A program made the translations under genes and the position numbers. Below, in pieces: positions 23,830 to 35,362 of a stretch of DNA of 64,000 nt; the first letter of the stretch is position 1; each line of letters starts with the position of its first letter. Under the pieces are notes generated by a model. That model had not been told where the DNA came from. It worked only from the letters and a program-made list of their open reading frames with translations, and did no database searches. Source of the stretch: Schistosoma haematobium (taxonomy: Eukaryota > Platyhelminthes > Trematoda > Strigeidida > Schistosomatidae); assembly GCF_000699445.3 (NCBI RefSeq), contig NC_067199.1, positions 33,154,902 through 33,218,901 on the forward strand. Direction: 5' to 3'.

Positions 23830-24060
23830 TTAACTAGTTGGAGGCTATCGGTAGGAATCTCTGTGTTAGTTGGCATTCGTCAAAATGATGTACTTGTAAG
23901 TATTAGGGGACTGATGTTTCTTGAAGATTTGAACATAGATTATCCAGTTTCAGATTCTGACACGTTACTATCGAGCTATGGAGATAGTAACTGATCTCGT
24001 GAATGACAGATCACTGAATAGTTAACAATGTCATACATGTCAAGTTTCATAACTTCTGTC
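23830..24060 (-). repeat. SINE family III, old copy
   Basis: Follows the family III unit at 29696 in order: GTTGGAGGCTATCGGTAGGAA, TTAGTTGGCATTCGTCAA, GTACTTGTAAGTATTAGGGGAC, then the head with TTACTATCGAGCTATGGAG. Decayed throughout. Confidence 0.5.
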
Positions 24061-24944
24061 GATTTCCTGCAACTATTTAACATGTACGAAGTTTACTTAT
24101 AAACATGGCGATTAATATAGTTGAAATGCTGACAATTTAATGACTAAACTATCTTTTAACCCAATATATTACTGCTATTAAAATATACCTTTTTAAAAAT
24201 AAAAACCATATGAACTTTGCTACCTACGTCTTATTGTTGGAAATTCAGTGTACATTTAATAGTATACGTAGATTGATCTAACCAAAAGAAGTAATTACAT
24301 ATTTTTTGGAAGACATAGTCACAATAGTGCTAATTGTAAAACTGAAATGTCGTGCGTACGCAAACAAGTGTTTGTAATTAATTTATCAGTAAGTAAAAGA
24401 TATTGGATTGTATCCTTAAACTCCAGATTAAATAATTAGTTTATTAACAATTTTTTTTTCAAAATGAAATATATCTTTCATAGAACTCAACTATAAATCA
24501 TGTATAAATGAGTGAATTTAACACAGTTACACTTAGATCCTGATTAATGTAGAAATGGTAAGAATGGTTGGTCAGTATCATAATGTTCTGAAATTCACTT
24601 ATTTGCTATGATACTTGAAATTTATGTTTGTTCCTAGAAATGGTCATGTCCCATGCTAGTTTAATGAAATTGTTCAGTGCTCATTGATTTTTATTACTGG
24701 TCTAACTATAGAACTCAAGTACATATAAATTATCAATAGATGAATTTGTTTTCAATCCCTAATTATATTAAACTTAATGATGAAGTCCAGTTTGTCAAAT
24801 TGAAATTTTAAATACTTTAGTTGTTAAAACTCATTCAAATAACAAATCTTTCCTTGATACAGCATATTTAGAGACTATGAACTAAGAGAGTTTAATATGA
24901 ATAAGTTAATCGTGATATTAGGTAGTTGAATATGATTGACAGCA

Positions 24945-25065
24945 CTCTATGTATCTAGGTTTCGTGCAGGTTAGCAGTCAGCAGTATAATATACCTAGAA
25001 TCTTAAGGAATATGATGTCTCCCTCTTCGTCCACCGTGGTCGATTCGAACTCGACTAGAAATAAG
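24945..25065 (-). repeat. SINE family III, fragment
   Basis: CGTGCAGGTTAGCAGTCAGCA, then TACCTAGAATCTTAAGGAA, TGATGTCTCCCT and a GATTCGAAC B-box-like motif follow the family III order. Confidence 0.45.
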
Positions 25066-25173
25066 GAATAAGCTAATATGAGCTTTAACACTACTCAGTG
25101 ATTAAACAATGTTAATTATGATAATTTGATAGCGTAATTTTCTCTGCATGGAAGTATTTCAAAGGAATAATTT

Positions 25174-25350
25174 ATTTTCAGAAGGGGTTTTGTGGAGATT
25201 TTAGAAATTTCACTGATTGAAATCATGAGTCAATTGAAGCTAGACCACCATGGAAAACTTAGGAGTCCCATACTAGAACGAAACGACCGTCCAGTACTTC
25301 CAGGTTTTCCATGGTGGTCTAGCTTCAATCGACTCATGATTCCAATCAGT
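25174..25350. mobile_element. SINE family II tail palindrome
   Basis: Two 50-base arms (25209-25258 and 25304-25353) are inverted copies of the family II tail with two mismatches, around a 45-base loop. The loop holds half of a ribozyme region (CGAAACGACCGTCCAGTAC). The left side starts CAGAAGGGGTTTTGTGGAGA, the reversed end of the family. A possible 9-bp duplication GAATAATTT (25165-25173 and 25351-25359) flanks it. Confidence 0.7.
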
Positions 25351-25359
25351 GAATAATTT

Positions 25360-26550
25360 GTTTATTTATTTTGACCTCTATTCTACCGAAGATCTTATTT
25401 ATAGTGAATAACTGTTATTAGTTACAAAATAATCAATATTTATTTAATTTTTACTTGAAATATTTTAATTGAATTACAAAATAATACGAATTATTAATTC
25501 GTTTTAGTAGTATAGTGAAGATAAAATTAGTGTTTAGTAATAATTAGGCAGGCTAAACAATTTTCTGTGTAAGCGATGCTTTGATAATTGAAAGGAAAAT
25601 TTTGAAATTAAAAAGGCAACAGATTGTCTCTGAGAGGTAAAATTATATTGAGAAGGATGTGATATCTAAAGAAAATATTATCTCTTCAAAACAATTGACA
25701 AATGTACAGCGATCAAGAATGCTTTGCTTACTTAATGCATTTCTGAGCAACTATAGAATTTCTATAAACTATTTGGCAAGTGAATAATACAGTGAGTTAT
25801 TCATATCCATTAGAGGGTGGAGAGGGACATAATTATGATTCATATTCTCAATCCCATTTAATTGTGAGATTATAGGGGTCGAGAGACTTCTCTCTAGAGA
25901 AATCTTATCCTTGTTAACATGTAAACAAAAAATTATTATAATTGTCATTATTTAGGCTCAAAATTAATTAGGAAATATTGAGGGATTTTGTACTTGAAAG
26001 TATGGTCAATTATTGTATAAAAGAATGACTTGGAATATAAAGCATTCAACGTCCAATCGTTAAATCATAAATATTAATCTAACTCTATGATATTTCAGTT
26101 TTGATAACCGCAGAGTATCTCTAAACCGTATACGGGATACCTTGATGAAAATCATGTTCATCTGTATGTATATTTTTACTGAGAAATTAAAAACACTTTG
26201 TTAAATATTGTATCTACCGTATAATTTAGCGATTTGGGCCGTAACTAATCTCCTTTAGTAATAAATATATTTTTGTTACATCCCAATGGTTAAGAAAATT
26301 GTATTCCTGACGTTTCGTGACTTAATTTAAACCATAACATTAAAGCAAACCTGCAGGCTTAATATTTCCATAATGATTGGTGTTCAATTATTATTTAACA
26401 TCATATTAGTCTTGTTCAACTTTTACCGCAGTTTCAATTCTAATGATTATGTATATTTTATCTCAATATTTTTATATAATATATGGAATAGTTTTGGATT
26501 AAACGTTCCAATTTATTATTCATATGCGTAGAAATATATATCAGATTAAG
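25360..26550. other. AT-rich intergenic DNA
   Basis: The only recognised item is a PLE-type terminal scrap at 26300-26345 (CTGACGTTTCGTGACTTAAT), related to 5790-5850. Confidence 0.4.
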
Positions 26551-26554
26551 GATG

Positions 26555-26705
26555 TCGGCTCGGTGGTCTAAAAGTTAAGTCCTTTCGCGTGACATCGAAG
26601 GTCCGAGGTTCGAGTCACGCTTGTGGGATCGTGGATGTACACTGCTGAGTACTCTCATACTAGAACGAAAAGGCCGTTTAGTCCTTTAAGATCTAGCTAA
26701 GATGA
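26555..26705 (+). repeat. SINE family II, tRNA-like head and ribozyme remnant
   Basis: An A-box-like GGCTCGGTGGTCTAAAAGTTA and a B-box GGTTCGAGTCACGC lie in normal Pol III spacing. After them come GTGGATGTACACTGCTGAG and ACTAGAACGAAAAGGCCG. The core after CTGAG is broken, so no cleavage is expected. Confidence 0.65.
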
Positions 26706-26983
26706 ACACATGAATCCAACTGTTAAAAGAATATCTATAATGTTGACAAAATATGTACTACGTATGCACTGATAGAATTAATTCATTTGATAAAACATTT
26801 ATTTATTTTGGTAAAAAAATTTAAGATTAGAATATACATTATTTGATCTAAAATATATATGAACAATATCCTCGTTTGAATTACACAATGGTCTATTTTT
26901 GGTTAATCAAGTTTGTTTTTTGATAAAAGTTCTTCAAATATTGGTATTCCTATCTTAATTTTTAAATCTATCAAATTTTATTA

Positions 26984-27345
26984 TCAGAAGGGGTTTTGTA
27001 GCTTACTTACTTACGCCTGTTACTCCTCGTGAAGGAAAATAGACCGCCCACCAGTATTCTCCATCCAACCCTGTCCTGCGCAATCCTTTCCAGCTCTTTC
27101 CAGTTGTTGTTCATCCTTTTCATATCTAATTCTATTTCCCGACGTAATGTATTCTTTGACCTTCCTCTTTTCCGCTTCCCTTCAGGATTCCAAGTTAGAG
27201 CTTGCCTCATCATACTGTTTTAATATTTGTGTAATGTATGTCCTATCTATTTCCATCGTCGTTAACTCCATGCCCAACCCTCCTCCTTAACCAGGGCTTG
27301 GGACCGACAGTAGCCCTAGAAGAGCTAGAGGCGGATTTGGTTTAG
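26984..27345 (-). mobile_element. Internally deleted RTE element (5' leader joined to 3' end)
   Basis: Minus-strand order is: 5' leader of the RTE family (27345-27245, GGGCTTGGGACC-type block shared with 45470-45580 and with the region above 6560), a short link, the C-terminal RT segment (27213-27007), then the GTAAGTAAGTAAG terminal repeat. The whole endonuclease and RT core is missing. It lies between pieces of SINE family II: reversed tail end TCAGAAGGGGTTTTG on the left and forward tail from 27350 on the right. Confidence 0.65.
27007..27213 (-). pseudogene. RTE/SR2-like reverse transcriptase, C-terminal piece
   Basis: A 68-residue open segment reads [20 protein letters not shown] and then [19 protein letters not shown], followed by [12 protein letters not shown] and a natural stop after SNRRK. 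This is the conserved C-terminal block of SR2-like RTE proteins (WNPxGxRxRGRPKxTLRR and DRVGWRxLVGGLCS). It is uninterrupted but lacks all catalytic domains. Confidence 0.85.
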
Positions 27346-27405
27346 GATTTCCATGGTGATCTAGCTTCAATGACTCATGATCTCAACTATTAAAATTACC
27401 AAATG
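27346..27405 (+). repeat. SINE family II tail fragment
   Basis: TTTCCATGGTGATCTAGCTTC, then ACTCATGATCTCAACTATT: forward tail abutting the deleted RTE element. Confidence 0.7.
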
Positions 27406-27682
27406 TTACTGAATTTTTATATGGATTGATATTCTCACTGAATTATTGCAAACTTTCGAAAATTAGGACAACTGATGTTCCTTTATTTCGACTTTCATTG
27501 ATAGTAGACTGTGGAGCTGAAATCTGGTCTTTCGGGGATCCTTTGATTTATTGACAGATGTACAGTTAAGTAATTTTTACTAAATTGCACCTAAAAATTC
27601 GATAATACTGATAACTAAAACAATATGTTAATGGCGGATTTAATAGTTTTCATGAATATGAGTTTGAAAGGATGCACAGTGG

Positions 27683-27685
<3 letters not shown>

Positions 27686-27739
<54 letters not shown>
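27686..27739 (+). repeat. (TTA)n tract, probable LINE tail
   Basis: Eighteen TTA units. On the minus strand it is (TAA)n directly after a stop codon and an AATAAAGCTGA sequence, as in LINE families whose 3' ends are short tandem repeats. Confidence 0.8.
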
Positions 27740-28026
27740 CAGCTTTATTCAATATTATATTTTTGGTACAATATAGAATTCTCAGCGTAAAGTATTTCTA
27801 CAAGTTTCCGTTTCTTTCTTCTTGGTCGGTCCTGGCCATAAATATTGGGTGATCGCCAGTTAGATGTTAGCAGTTCAGTAAATGAACATCTGAATAATGT
27901 GCATTCTTTTCGCTGTATATTGCTAGCAACCACATTGTCTCTTATTGAGTTTTTTGTAACTTTGACAACGAAAGGTTGTACATTTTTCAGAAACGCAGCA
28001 GAATAGGTTATGCGATTAATAAACAT
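27740..28026 (-). pseudogene. Probable non-LTR retrotransposon C-terminus
   Basis: The minus strand is open for 93 codons. It includes a run reading WRSPNIYGQDRPRRKKRKLV, then EILYAENSILYQKYNIE and a stop, an AATAAA-like signal and a (TAA)n tail. A basic C-terminal segment immediately before a tandem TAA tail is typical of a LINE 3' end. I do not recognise the family with confidence. A processed copy of a cellular transcript is an alternative. Confidence 0.45.
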
Positions 28027-28039
28027 GATGATATATTAA

Positions 28040-28290
28040 AACAAACAAAAATAGATAACTTGTTGAAATATCTAGATGGCAGGAACAGGTAGCCCAAATG
28101 CTCAAGCAGGCTGCTCTTAATGATAAGGTGACCGCCACAACGCCTGGAGGTCCTCTGGTTCTATTGTTGGTGAGATCAGGGTGGCGTGCTGCTGCAGAGT
28201 TCCATGTTAAGATGAATCATCCAAGCAGTATTGCCTGCTTTTATATGTTACCTCGACTAAGAAAAATCTTTGACAAGCACAACCTATAAG
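28040..28290. other. Patch of higher GC, unidentified
   Basis: An open plus-strand frame starting near 28098 encodes about 63 residues including TTPGGPLVLLLVRSGWRAA. Base composition is clearly richer in GC than both flanks, suggesting transposon or transcript-derived sequence. No domain was recognised, and neither strand can be preferred with confidence. Confidence 0.3.
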
Positions 28291-28439
28291 AAAATGTATC
28301 TATGAAACTCATGTTATATTTGATGTAATTATCGCCACGACTCTCTATCGGTATACTAGTTAGGGGTTAGTGTTGAAATTATTATTTTAAATTATATCTT
28401 TAGGAACCAGTCTTTACCTGACATAATTTGTTTTTTTTT

Positions 28440-28610
28440 ATGTGGCTGGGAGTAGAATTCCGCATGTTTGCTTTGTTCTATTTGGGACTAGTCAGTTGAA
28501 TGTACGAGCATACCTATAAGAATGTTTACACTGAGACTCTAATCCAGTGCCTTTCACATCAAACACATAATGCGTTAATTGTACACTGAAATACTGAGTC
28601 AGGATGTTTA
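28440..28610 (-). repeat. SINE family I (SM-alpha type), decayed
   Basis: The reversed order GGAGTAGAATTCCGC, TTGTTCTATTTGGGACTAGTC, AGTTGAATGTACGAGC, then a GAGACTCTAATCCAGTGCC B-box region matches the family I head and ribozyme. The core is damaged. Confidence 0.6.
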
Positions 28611-29695
28611 CTAACTTGTTGGTAATATCATTGCTTTACCGTATTTTACTGTGTTATATATTGTGTCAGTATCAGGCTACTTCTGATGATCCGATATCAG
28701 TTGGAGAACCACTGAAAACCAATGACCGATATATAATTATACATTTTAGTTAATTAAACAATCATTTGCCTTCATCTCTTTTGTAATCTAATTCTTTTCA
28801 ACATAGATTTGAAGCGAAATACTAATTCAGATGTCAATAAAATAATTTATGAATTTATGGCACAGTAATCATTGATATAAATGAAAATTTGTATATACTA
28901 TATCATTCGAATATTTTAGTTAATTCAGTTCAAGCTTTGTTCATATTGTAAACCATCTAAGTTATAGAACTTGTTTATTTTGAATTCATCAGTTAGTCAA
29001 TGAAAATCATTTATCAATATCGTGTTGTGGATAATTGCTAAATTTTATCTGGATCACACCAATCAGTCTAAGTTAGACAAACATTGTCAACCTGAAAGCA
29101 ATGGGCTTGTGTACTAATGGATCCCATGTTCACATATGAGATTGAAAGTACTGGGTTTGATTCTTGGATAAGGATGGCACACATCTTTTAGTATTTTCAT
29201 ATTAGGAAAAACATGATCACCCAATGCTTACAGGATCGGTTCATGATCTTAATAAATATTACTAATTGAGTTCTTCATTTTCTTCAAGGTCATAGTTGAA
29301 CTTAAGATTATTTAATTAAAGAATTTCTAAAGATTTCATTTTTATATTACCTAGGTGATTAAAGTAACTTAAATTTCACTTCGATATATTCAATATCAAA
29401 CTATTCGACACTATTACGTAATCTATTTATATTTCTTGATGATTGTCTATTTGTGTAACTTTTGTTTACGCTACTGATTAACTTAAGCATTTTAAACGAC
29501 TTTATTTATAAAATGAATAGTAATCAGTGTCAACAGTATGTTTTCATCACTGATATTTTAAATAATAAAGTGATATGTAATGTAATGATGATGTAATAAT
29601 TAAATTTGATTATTAATCACTTTTCTGATAATTAGAGACACATAAACGGGCGTACATATAAACACACACAAATTGACTTATTTATCAATTAGTTC

Positions 29696-30160
29696 AGATG
29701 GTGGTTGAAGGTAGTCGACAGGAAACCCTGAACTCGGGTTTTGTTCTACTTGGCACTCGTCAGCAAGGTGTACCTGTAATCTTGAGGAAACTGGTGCTCC
29801 CTAGCGGATTCGATCTCGTGTCACCCAGCTTCACAGTCAGAGACGTTACCACTGAGCTATCCGAGCCGTGACCGATCTCCTGTGGGACTGAGGTGTAATA
29901 ACAATTGATTGATCATTGGGTGGCGATCAATGTCATGCGTGTCTAGTCCTTATTAATGCAGATCGAATGCTGTCGATCATGTTGCAGTGTGGCCACCAGT
30001 CTAGGTGACTCGACACTGAGGGCTCTATATATTGAGATTAGATGGTGGTTGGAGGTAGTCGACAGGAAACCCTGAACACGGGTTTTGTGCTACTTGGCAC
30101 TCGTCAGCAAGGTGAACCTGTAATCTTGAGGGAACTGGTGCTCCCTGGCGGATTAGAAAA
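29696..30160 (-). mobile_element. SINE family III, direct tandem dimer
   Basis: A unit of 344 bp starts at 29696 and begins again at 30040; the second copy is cut near 30155. Each unit reads AGATGGTGGTTGRAGGTAGTC, CACTCGTCAGCAAGGTG and TGTAATCTTGAGG. The first copy continues into a tRNA-like head on the minus strand (CAGTGGTAACGTCTCTGACT, with B box GATCGAATCC). The minus-strand ribozyme-like cores lie at 29719-29776 and 30061-30118. They read CTGACGAG, then a GTGC/GCAC stem II (second copy), then CAAAACCC. The required G12 is A in both, so cleavage is not expected. Confidence 0.7.
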
Positions 30161-31079
30161 ATTGAGATCAGTTTTAGAGAACTATTATTGTTGCTATTTT
30201 GGAGGTTTTTAAATAGAAAAGAGAAGGCAACCATAGAGTTTCTTTCTTAGTCAGGTTCTTACAGTATTTATTAAATTTATAAAAAATGGAGTAGTGTTAG
30301 TAAATATGTATCCATGTTTTAAACTTTAATAAGCAAAGGAAAAAACTATACATCGTGTTTCGTCCTGTTTGAGACTCATCAGGTGACGGTATCTATATTT
30401 TAATGCATATATTCTTCTTCAGGAGGCTATATATATGTATAGACGGAAAAATATTGGTAAATTCATATACTCATAATTCATTGGTTACATAAAGGACTTT
30501 TTTCAGTTAGACAAACATTCTAAACCAAAAATCACTGGGTGTTTTTTTCTAGTATGGGGTTCTTTGGAAATGTACGCTCATCTGTCGAACCCAGAACATT
30601 TCAGATCTATTGGCAAGCGATCAACTTTTATATTACTAAGTTGAAACTTAACTGTTTATATCTGTAATTTCAATCCATTCACAATATTATGCAGACTTAA
30701 ACAAAAAATGTCTCATATACTCGATGTGGTTGTATTTTACTGATTACGGTTTTTTATTAGAACTCCTCGAAATTGTTCAGTAGTGAGCACATGTTTGTCT
30801 AATCAAGATCAATCTGTGATATTAGTTATGAATTTTATTAATATCCATAAAAATCCAATGGTGATAATTATGGATAAACTGACTGAGACTAATTTTTTAA
30901 TAGAAAATTAAACATTTAATGAGAGATCAAAAATAATTTTTAAAAATATTTAACGATATCCATTGAAGAATTGGATGGTTTGTCTAAATGCTAGATTAAA
31001 CCCAGTTTTTATCTGGATGTAGTTGACAGAGTTATGTATTGATTACCACTATGTAAATTATTGGTCAATATACAGGCTT

Positions 31080-31215
31080 GTTGGGAACTACATTAGGATT
31101 TGAACCAAAGGATAGTATGTTCGAGTCCGATTGTGAACTAAACATGGGGATACAAGTACATCCAACTGACGAGTCCCAAATAGGAATAATCGGACATCCT
31201 GAATTTCACCATTAG
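31080..31215 (+). repeat. SINE family I (SM-alpha type), decayed
   Basis: B box GTTCGAGTCCGATTGTGAAC, then TACATCCAACTGACGAGTCC and CAAATAGGA. The following CGAAAC is replaced by ATAATC, so the ribozyme core is lost. Confidence 0.7.
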
Positions 31216-31599
31216 TTACTAACAAAATATGCAATAAATTGGACTTTGTTAATAACATGCACTAAGTAGTTTCCTTTTCACTCAAATCTTCTGCTTGATC
31301 ACGATTGGGTATCATGAATCTCATATCAGCTAAGATTATAGGTATAGGCTATTCTGTATTGATTTAAGTATTGATGAAGTGCAAAAGAGTTTGGTTTAAA
31401 TTTAATAACTACTATATTTTCTTCTATTAAACCTAAATTTATGAATGTGGCTTATCTATTTCAAAGGCGTATTTTTCTCAGTTAGGAATAAAATTTTAAA
31501 TCCATTATTCCTGTATCAAAACTACTATGTAATATCATTGAATTCATGAAGCGATCTAATTTAGAAAAACATTAAAAAAACATAGAAGCCAAAGGTGTA

Positions 31600-31880
31600 C
31601 ATTCTGTCCTAGTATGGGTTCACTTAACGATACGCATCCACGAAGTTCGACATTAATACCCTTGGATCTCGGTTTAGTAGTCTAGATGATAAGCGTTCAC
31701 TCAGGATGCCGAAGTTTCTGGGTTTGACTCCCTCATGTGGGGTGGTGGATGCCCACTTCTGAATAGTCCCTTACTTGGAATAAACAGCCCCTCAGTACTT
31801 GAAGGTTTTCAACGGTGTTTCAACTTGGATCGATTTATGATTTCAATCAAATCCAACAATCTCTACAACCACCTTACTAA
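31600..31880 (+). repeat. SINE family II, inverted composite, old
   Basis: A reversed ribozyme piece (31600-31640) is followed by a forward head (GGTTTAGTAGTCTAGATGAT, GGGTTTGACTCCC), a decayed ribozyme (TTCTGAATAGTCCC) and a tail (TTGAAGGTTTTCAACGG). Confidence 0.55.
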
Positions 31881-31899
31881 CCATGTAATTTTTATTCCT

Positions 31900-33110
31900 A
31901 CCAGACAGTAAAGCCTACTGAATAATATTTAAGTAGCTTGATAATATTTATAAAATAATGTTGACAATAATTAGTTTTAGAGAGGCTGTATATATTTACA
32001 TAAATATTAAAACCTATGCATGTCGGTGTGCTCTCGTTTATATGAACTGTAAATCTTAAAATTAATACAAAGTAATATGCAAATTGAAAATCTGTAAATT
32101 TCATTAATATTATGCAAATTATTGTATAAATAGAATATATGTCATGACTAACACTACTACTGCTACTCAATATGATCTTAATTTAAAATCAGAAATTTAA
32201 TTAAATTTTTATTTAAACCTTCGGGATATTATGCTTATATTCAAGGTGTAGCTTATATATCTGCACATCCATTTCAAATATGTTAATTTAATTGAGTTTT
32301 ATCAACAAGTGAATAGTTTAATTATACAATCTCTATATTTATATGTTATAAAATGTGAATAATATCAACAACAAACTGCGATGAAGATACATGCATTTGA
32401 TGAATCTCATATAGAACAATGTACATGTCTTTGTCTTCACTGCTAGTAATGATCTATATATTCTATAATCTCTATGATTTTGTATTGTTTTTATGGGTAA
32501 CTTTATTTTTATTAAACAACAGTTGAAATAACATAATTAGTTAGGTTACACATTCTACCTGAATTGGTTCTGACATACATGATATATCACTGATCATTAC
32601 GCGAAAAGTATTATATGAAGCTGATTACATGTAACACCAAGTAGGGCCGTTCATTATTAATCGAAAACAAGTGTGTTGCAGGCTTAACTATGTATTTTTC
32701 ATATCACACTATTTACTATTGAATAAATTAACTGACTCAATAAGTTATTCAGTAGTATAATTCAAGTCAATAACTGAATCTCAGGAATTTTTTAATATTC
32801 TACCTAAATTTCCAACTATTTTGTTAGATATAAACCTATTATAAACTTTCATCAGTATACAATTATACCATGTATCATACTAGTAAAATGGAAGAAAACT
32901 AAAAGACATAAATTTCACAACAGTCAACATCAGGTTGGTTTAATAGTAAAGAACTAAATATAAAGAATGTGATTTTAGAAGAAAGAATAGAGTTAAATTA
33001 TAGAGTATATTTTAAACAATTTAAGATCCAGAGGAACATATAATTGATTTTGCTCCATTTCACACTAATTACAATAGATCAGAGCACCAAATGATGTTTT
33101 CCGTCTACCG
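31900..33110. other. AT-rich intergenic DNA
   Basis: No gene or repeat was recognised. Confidence 0.45.
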
Positions 33111-33125
33111 ACATGATTGATATCA

Positions 33126-33575
33126 CACCCATCATTGTCTTCAGTGAGTTACTATCTCACAACAGACCTGGTTGAACTCCACTGGTCACTACATCTCACT
33201 AGAACTCCAGGATATACCTCGTGAAGCCAGTCACTAGTGAGCAGTGGAGTTCAACCAGGTCTTTTGTGAGTTAGTAACTCATTGAATACAACGGTGGATG
33301 TGTCTCTCAATTTGGTGGATTGGTTGAAGTTAGACATTAACACCGCTGGATGCCAGCTCAGTTTTCTAATTGTTAAGCGCTTGTGTACGAGACTGGTAGG
33401 TCCTGGTTTCGAATCTCGCAAGGGGCGCGGGGTCGGGGATGCTCACTGCTAAGGAGTCCCACAATAAGAAGAAATGGCCATCCAGTGCTTCCAGGTTTTT
33501 CATGGTTGTCTAGCTTCAACTGACTCATGATCTAAACTATTGAAGTTACTACAATCTCCACAAAACCCATCTGAT
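33126..33575 (+). mobile_element. SINE family II composite with 13-bp target duplication
   Basis: A reversed piece of body (33130-33240) is followed by a complete forward copy: body, head (TTTGAATCTCGC-like B box near 33410), ribozyme region (33446-33491) and a tail ending CTCCACAAAACCCATCTGAT. A perfect 13-bp duplication ATGATTGATATCA (33113-33125 and 33576-33588) brackets the whole. The ribozyme has CTAAGGAG and GAAGAAATGG, so it is inactive. The two body pieces form an inverted repeat of about 60 bp. Confidence 0.85.
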
Positions 33576-34174
33576 ATGATTGATATCAGTTAATTCAAAC
33601 CAGGTTTTAGTTTGGCAACTCAAAACTTCCTTTCAACATAAACTTAAGTCACATCAGAGTAGGTAATGATAGGAGACATGTAATATATGTCTTATTCACG
33701 TTGATCTAATAAAATTCACAGCCTCACTAATCAATTTTTTTACTTTAAATTATACCTAAACTCAGTATTACACAATAGAATATTCCTTAATTTACCCACT
33801 GTACTTTGAATTATTCTATGAACAACTATTATCCAAACTAGCTTGTTTAATTCTATAAAGTGAATTAGAAAAAAGATGTGTATTTATTAGAGAAACAGCT
33901 CAACAGGAAAGTAATCTATGTGCTTAAACGTTAATTTATTCAATGTTTAACATCTAATATGCACAGGTTCAAACCTCATATTACATACATTAATTTAGTC
34001 AACTGATTATGATATTTAGTCTAACAGACTATTTTCATTACTATGCTTTAAATAATACCAAAGCACCTAATTCATATTAATAACCTATTTGATTTTATTA
34101 TTAAATTTATGTAGAAATTTGATGAAACATTCAATCAAATTTATCATAATAGTTTACAAAATTATTATTCAATC

Positions 34175-35362
34175 ATGAATAGTCTATCAAAGTGTACAAC
34201 ATTATCTGAATCAACTGATAGTCAATTATGTTTTAATTCAAATTTAACAACAACAACAACAACAACAACACCGACTACTACTACTACTACAACAAAAACG
34301 AATGATAATACTACTTTTAATGAAAATAGTAGTATTGATACAAATTTGATCAATTTCAATAAAGATTTATCAATAATGAATGAACAAAATGAACCAATCA
34401 ATTTATGTATTCGTGATCAATTTAAGTTAGATTTAATGCAATATACTAATAAAATGAAAATTATCAGTAGTATATTTTGTGCTAATAATATTCATGATCC
34501 TGATCGGAATAATATCGATTATTTTGGTATGAATCATTTTAATGGTAATAATATAAATGACAATTATAATAATTCATTTTATCTTACGGATTTAACTAAT
34601 AAAATGAATATGAATTTATATGCTACAACCAATAAAATGATGTCAGCGGAGTTGAAATGGTTACCAGACAGTTTAAACCAATTTCTTATGATGAATTATA
34701 ATAATATACATCATAATTTTGATTATAATTCTGCTAATATTACTAGTACTAGTACTACTACTGTTATTGATAATAATAATAGTAATAATATCCAAGGTAG
34801 TTCAATGTATTCTATAATACGTACACCTTCGCCAACAGTTCAACAATCCCATCTTGATAATGAATTTTTAACATCGACACCAGTATGGCGTAATAAGCTT
34901 ACAGATGATATAGAAACAGTAAAAATTGAACGAGAAAACCTTAGAGAACAACAAAACGAAAGGGAAACATCAATAAATGAAACTGAGAAAATGAAGTGGA
35001 GAAAATATTCACGACAAATTAATCGTTTATATTATTCACGTAGTAAAATTGTACATACACAACGAAAAATTCATCGAAAATTAAAAAATCATTCTGATAG
35101 TAATAATATACAGAAAAACCCAATTAACGGTGAAGATGCTAATGATAATGGTGTTATCACATGTCGTACAAATACTAGATCAATTTGTAGGAGACGTCGT
35201 GTAGGTTGGCGTGGAACAACAATATGTGCAGCATGTGGATTAATGTTTGAAGGAATGAATCAACTTAACACGCATTATTCACATGTACATGGAAGTCTTC
35301 TAGAATCAGAATGCACTTTTGCACAATATTCAAATAGTAAGACATCTAAATTACTATTTCAA
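34175..35362 (+). CDS. C2H2 zinc-finger protein, exon with N-terminal region and finger 1
   Basis: This exon gives 396 residues. A Ser/Thr/Asn-rich start includes a run of threonines encoded by ACA/ACT repeats (residues about 25-41). A long Asn-rich region follows, then a basic stretch with charged residues (about 250-320), and one zinc finger near residues 351-372, C-A-A-C with a 12-residue spacer and a His pair in NTHYSHVH. The exon ends at a consensus donor GTGAGT (35363), in phase 0. A TTTATGTAG acceptor ending at 34114 would extend the open frame upstream without a stop, so the ATG at 34175 may be internal to an exon starting at 34115. Likely a nuclear DNA-binding regulator. The specific family is not recognised. 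The AT-rich codon bias and long homopolymers are usual for schistosome proteins. Confidence 0.8.

Noticed and set aside
26570..26635. Possible true tRNA gene
   Set aside because: A and B box motifs are present, but no acceptor stem can be closed and SINE sequence follows directly, so it is a tRNA-like SINE head.
30345..30390. Hammerhead-like CTGATGAGTCTC...CGAAACACG on the minus strand
   Set aside because: The base expected at the cleavage position is not available after stem III, stem I does not pair and no SINE head or tail surrounds it.
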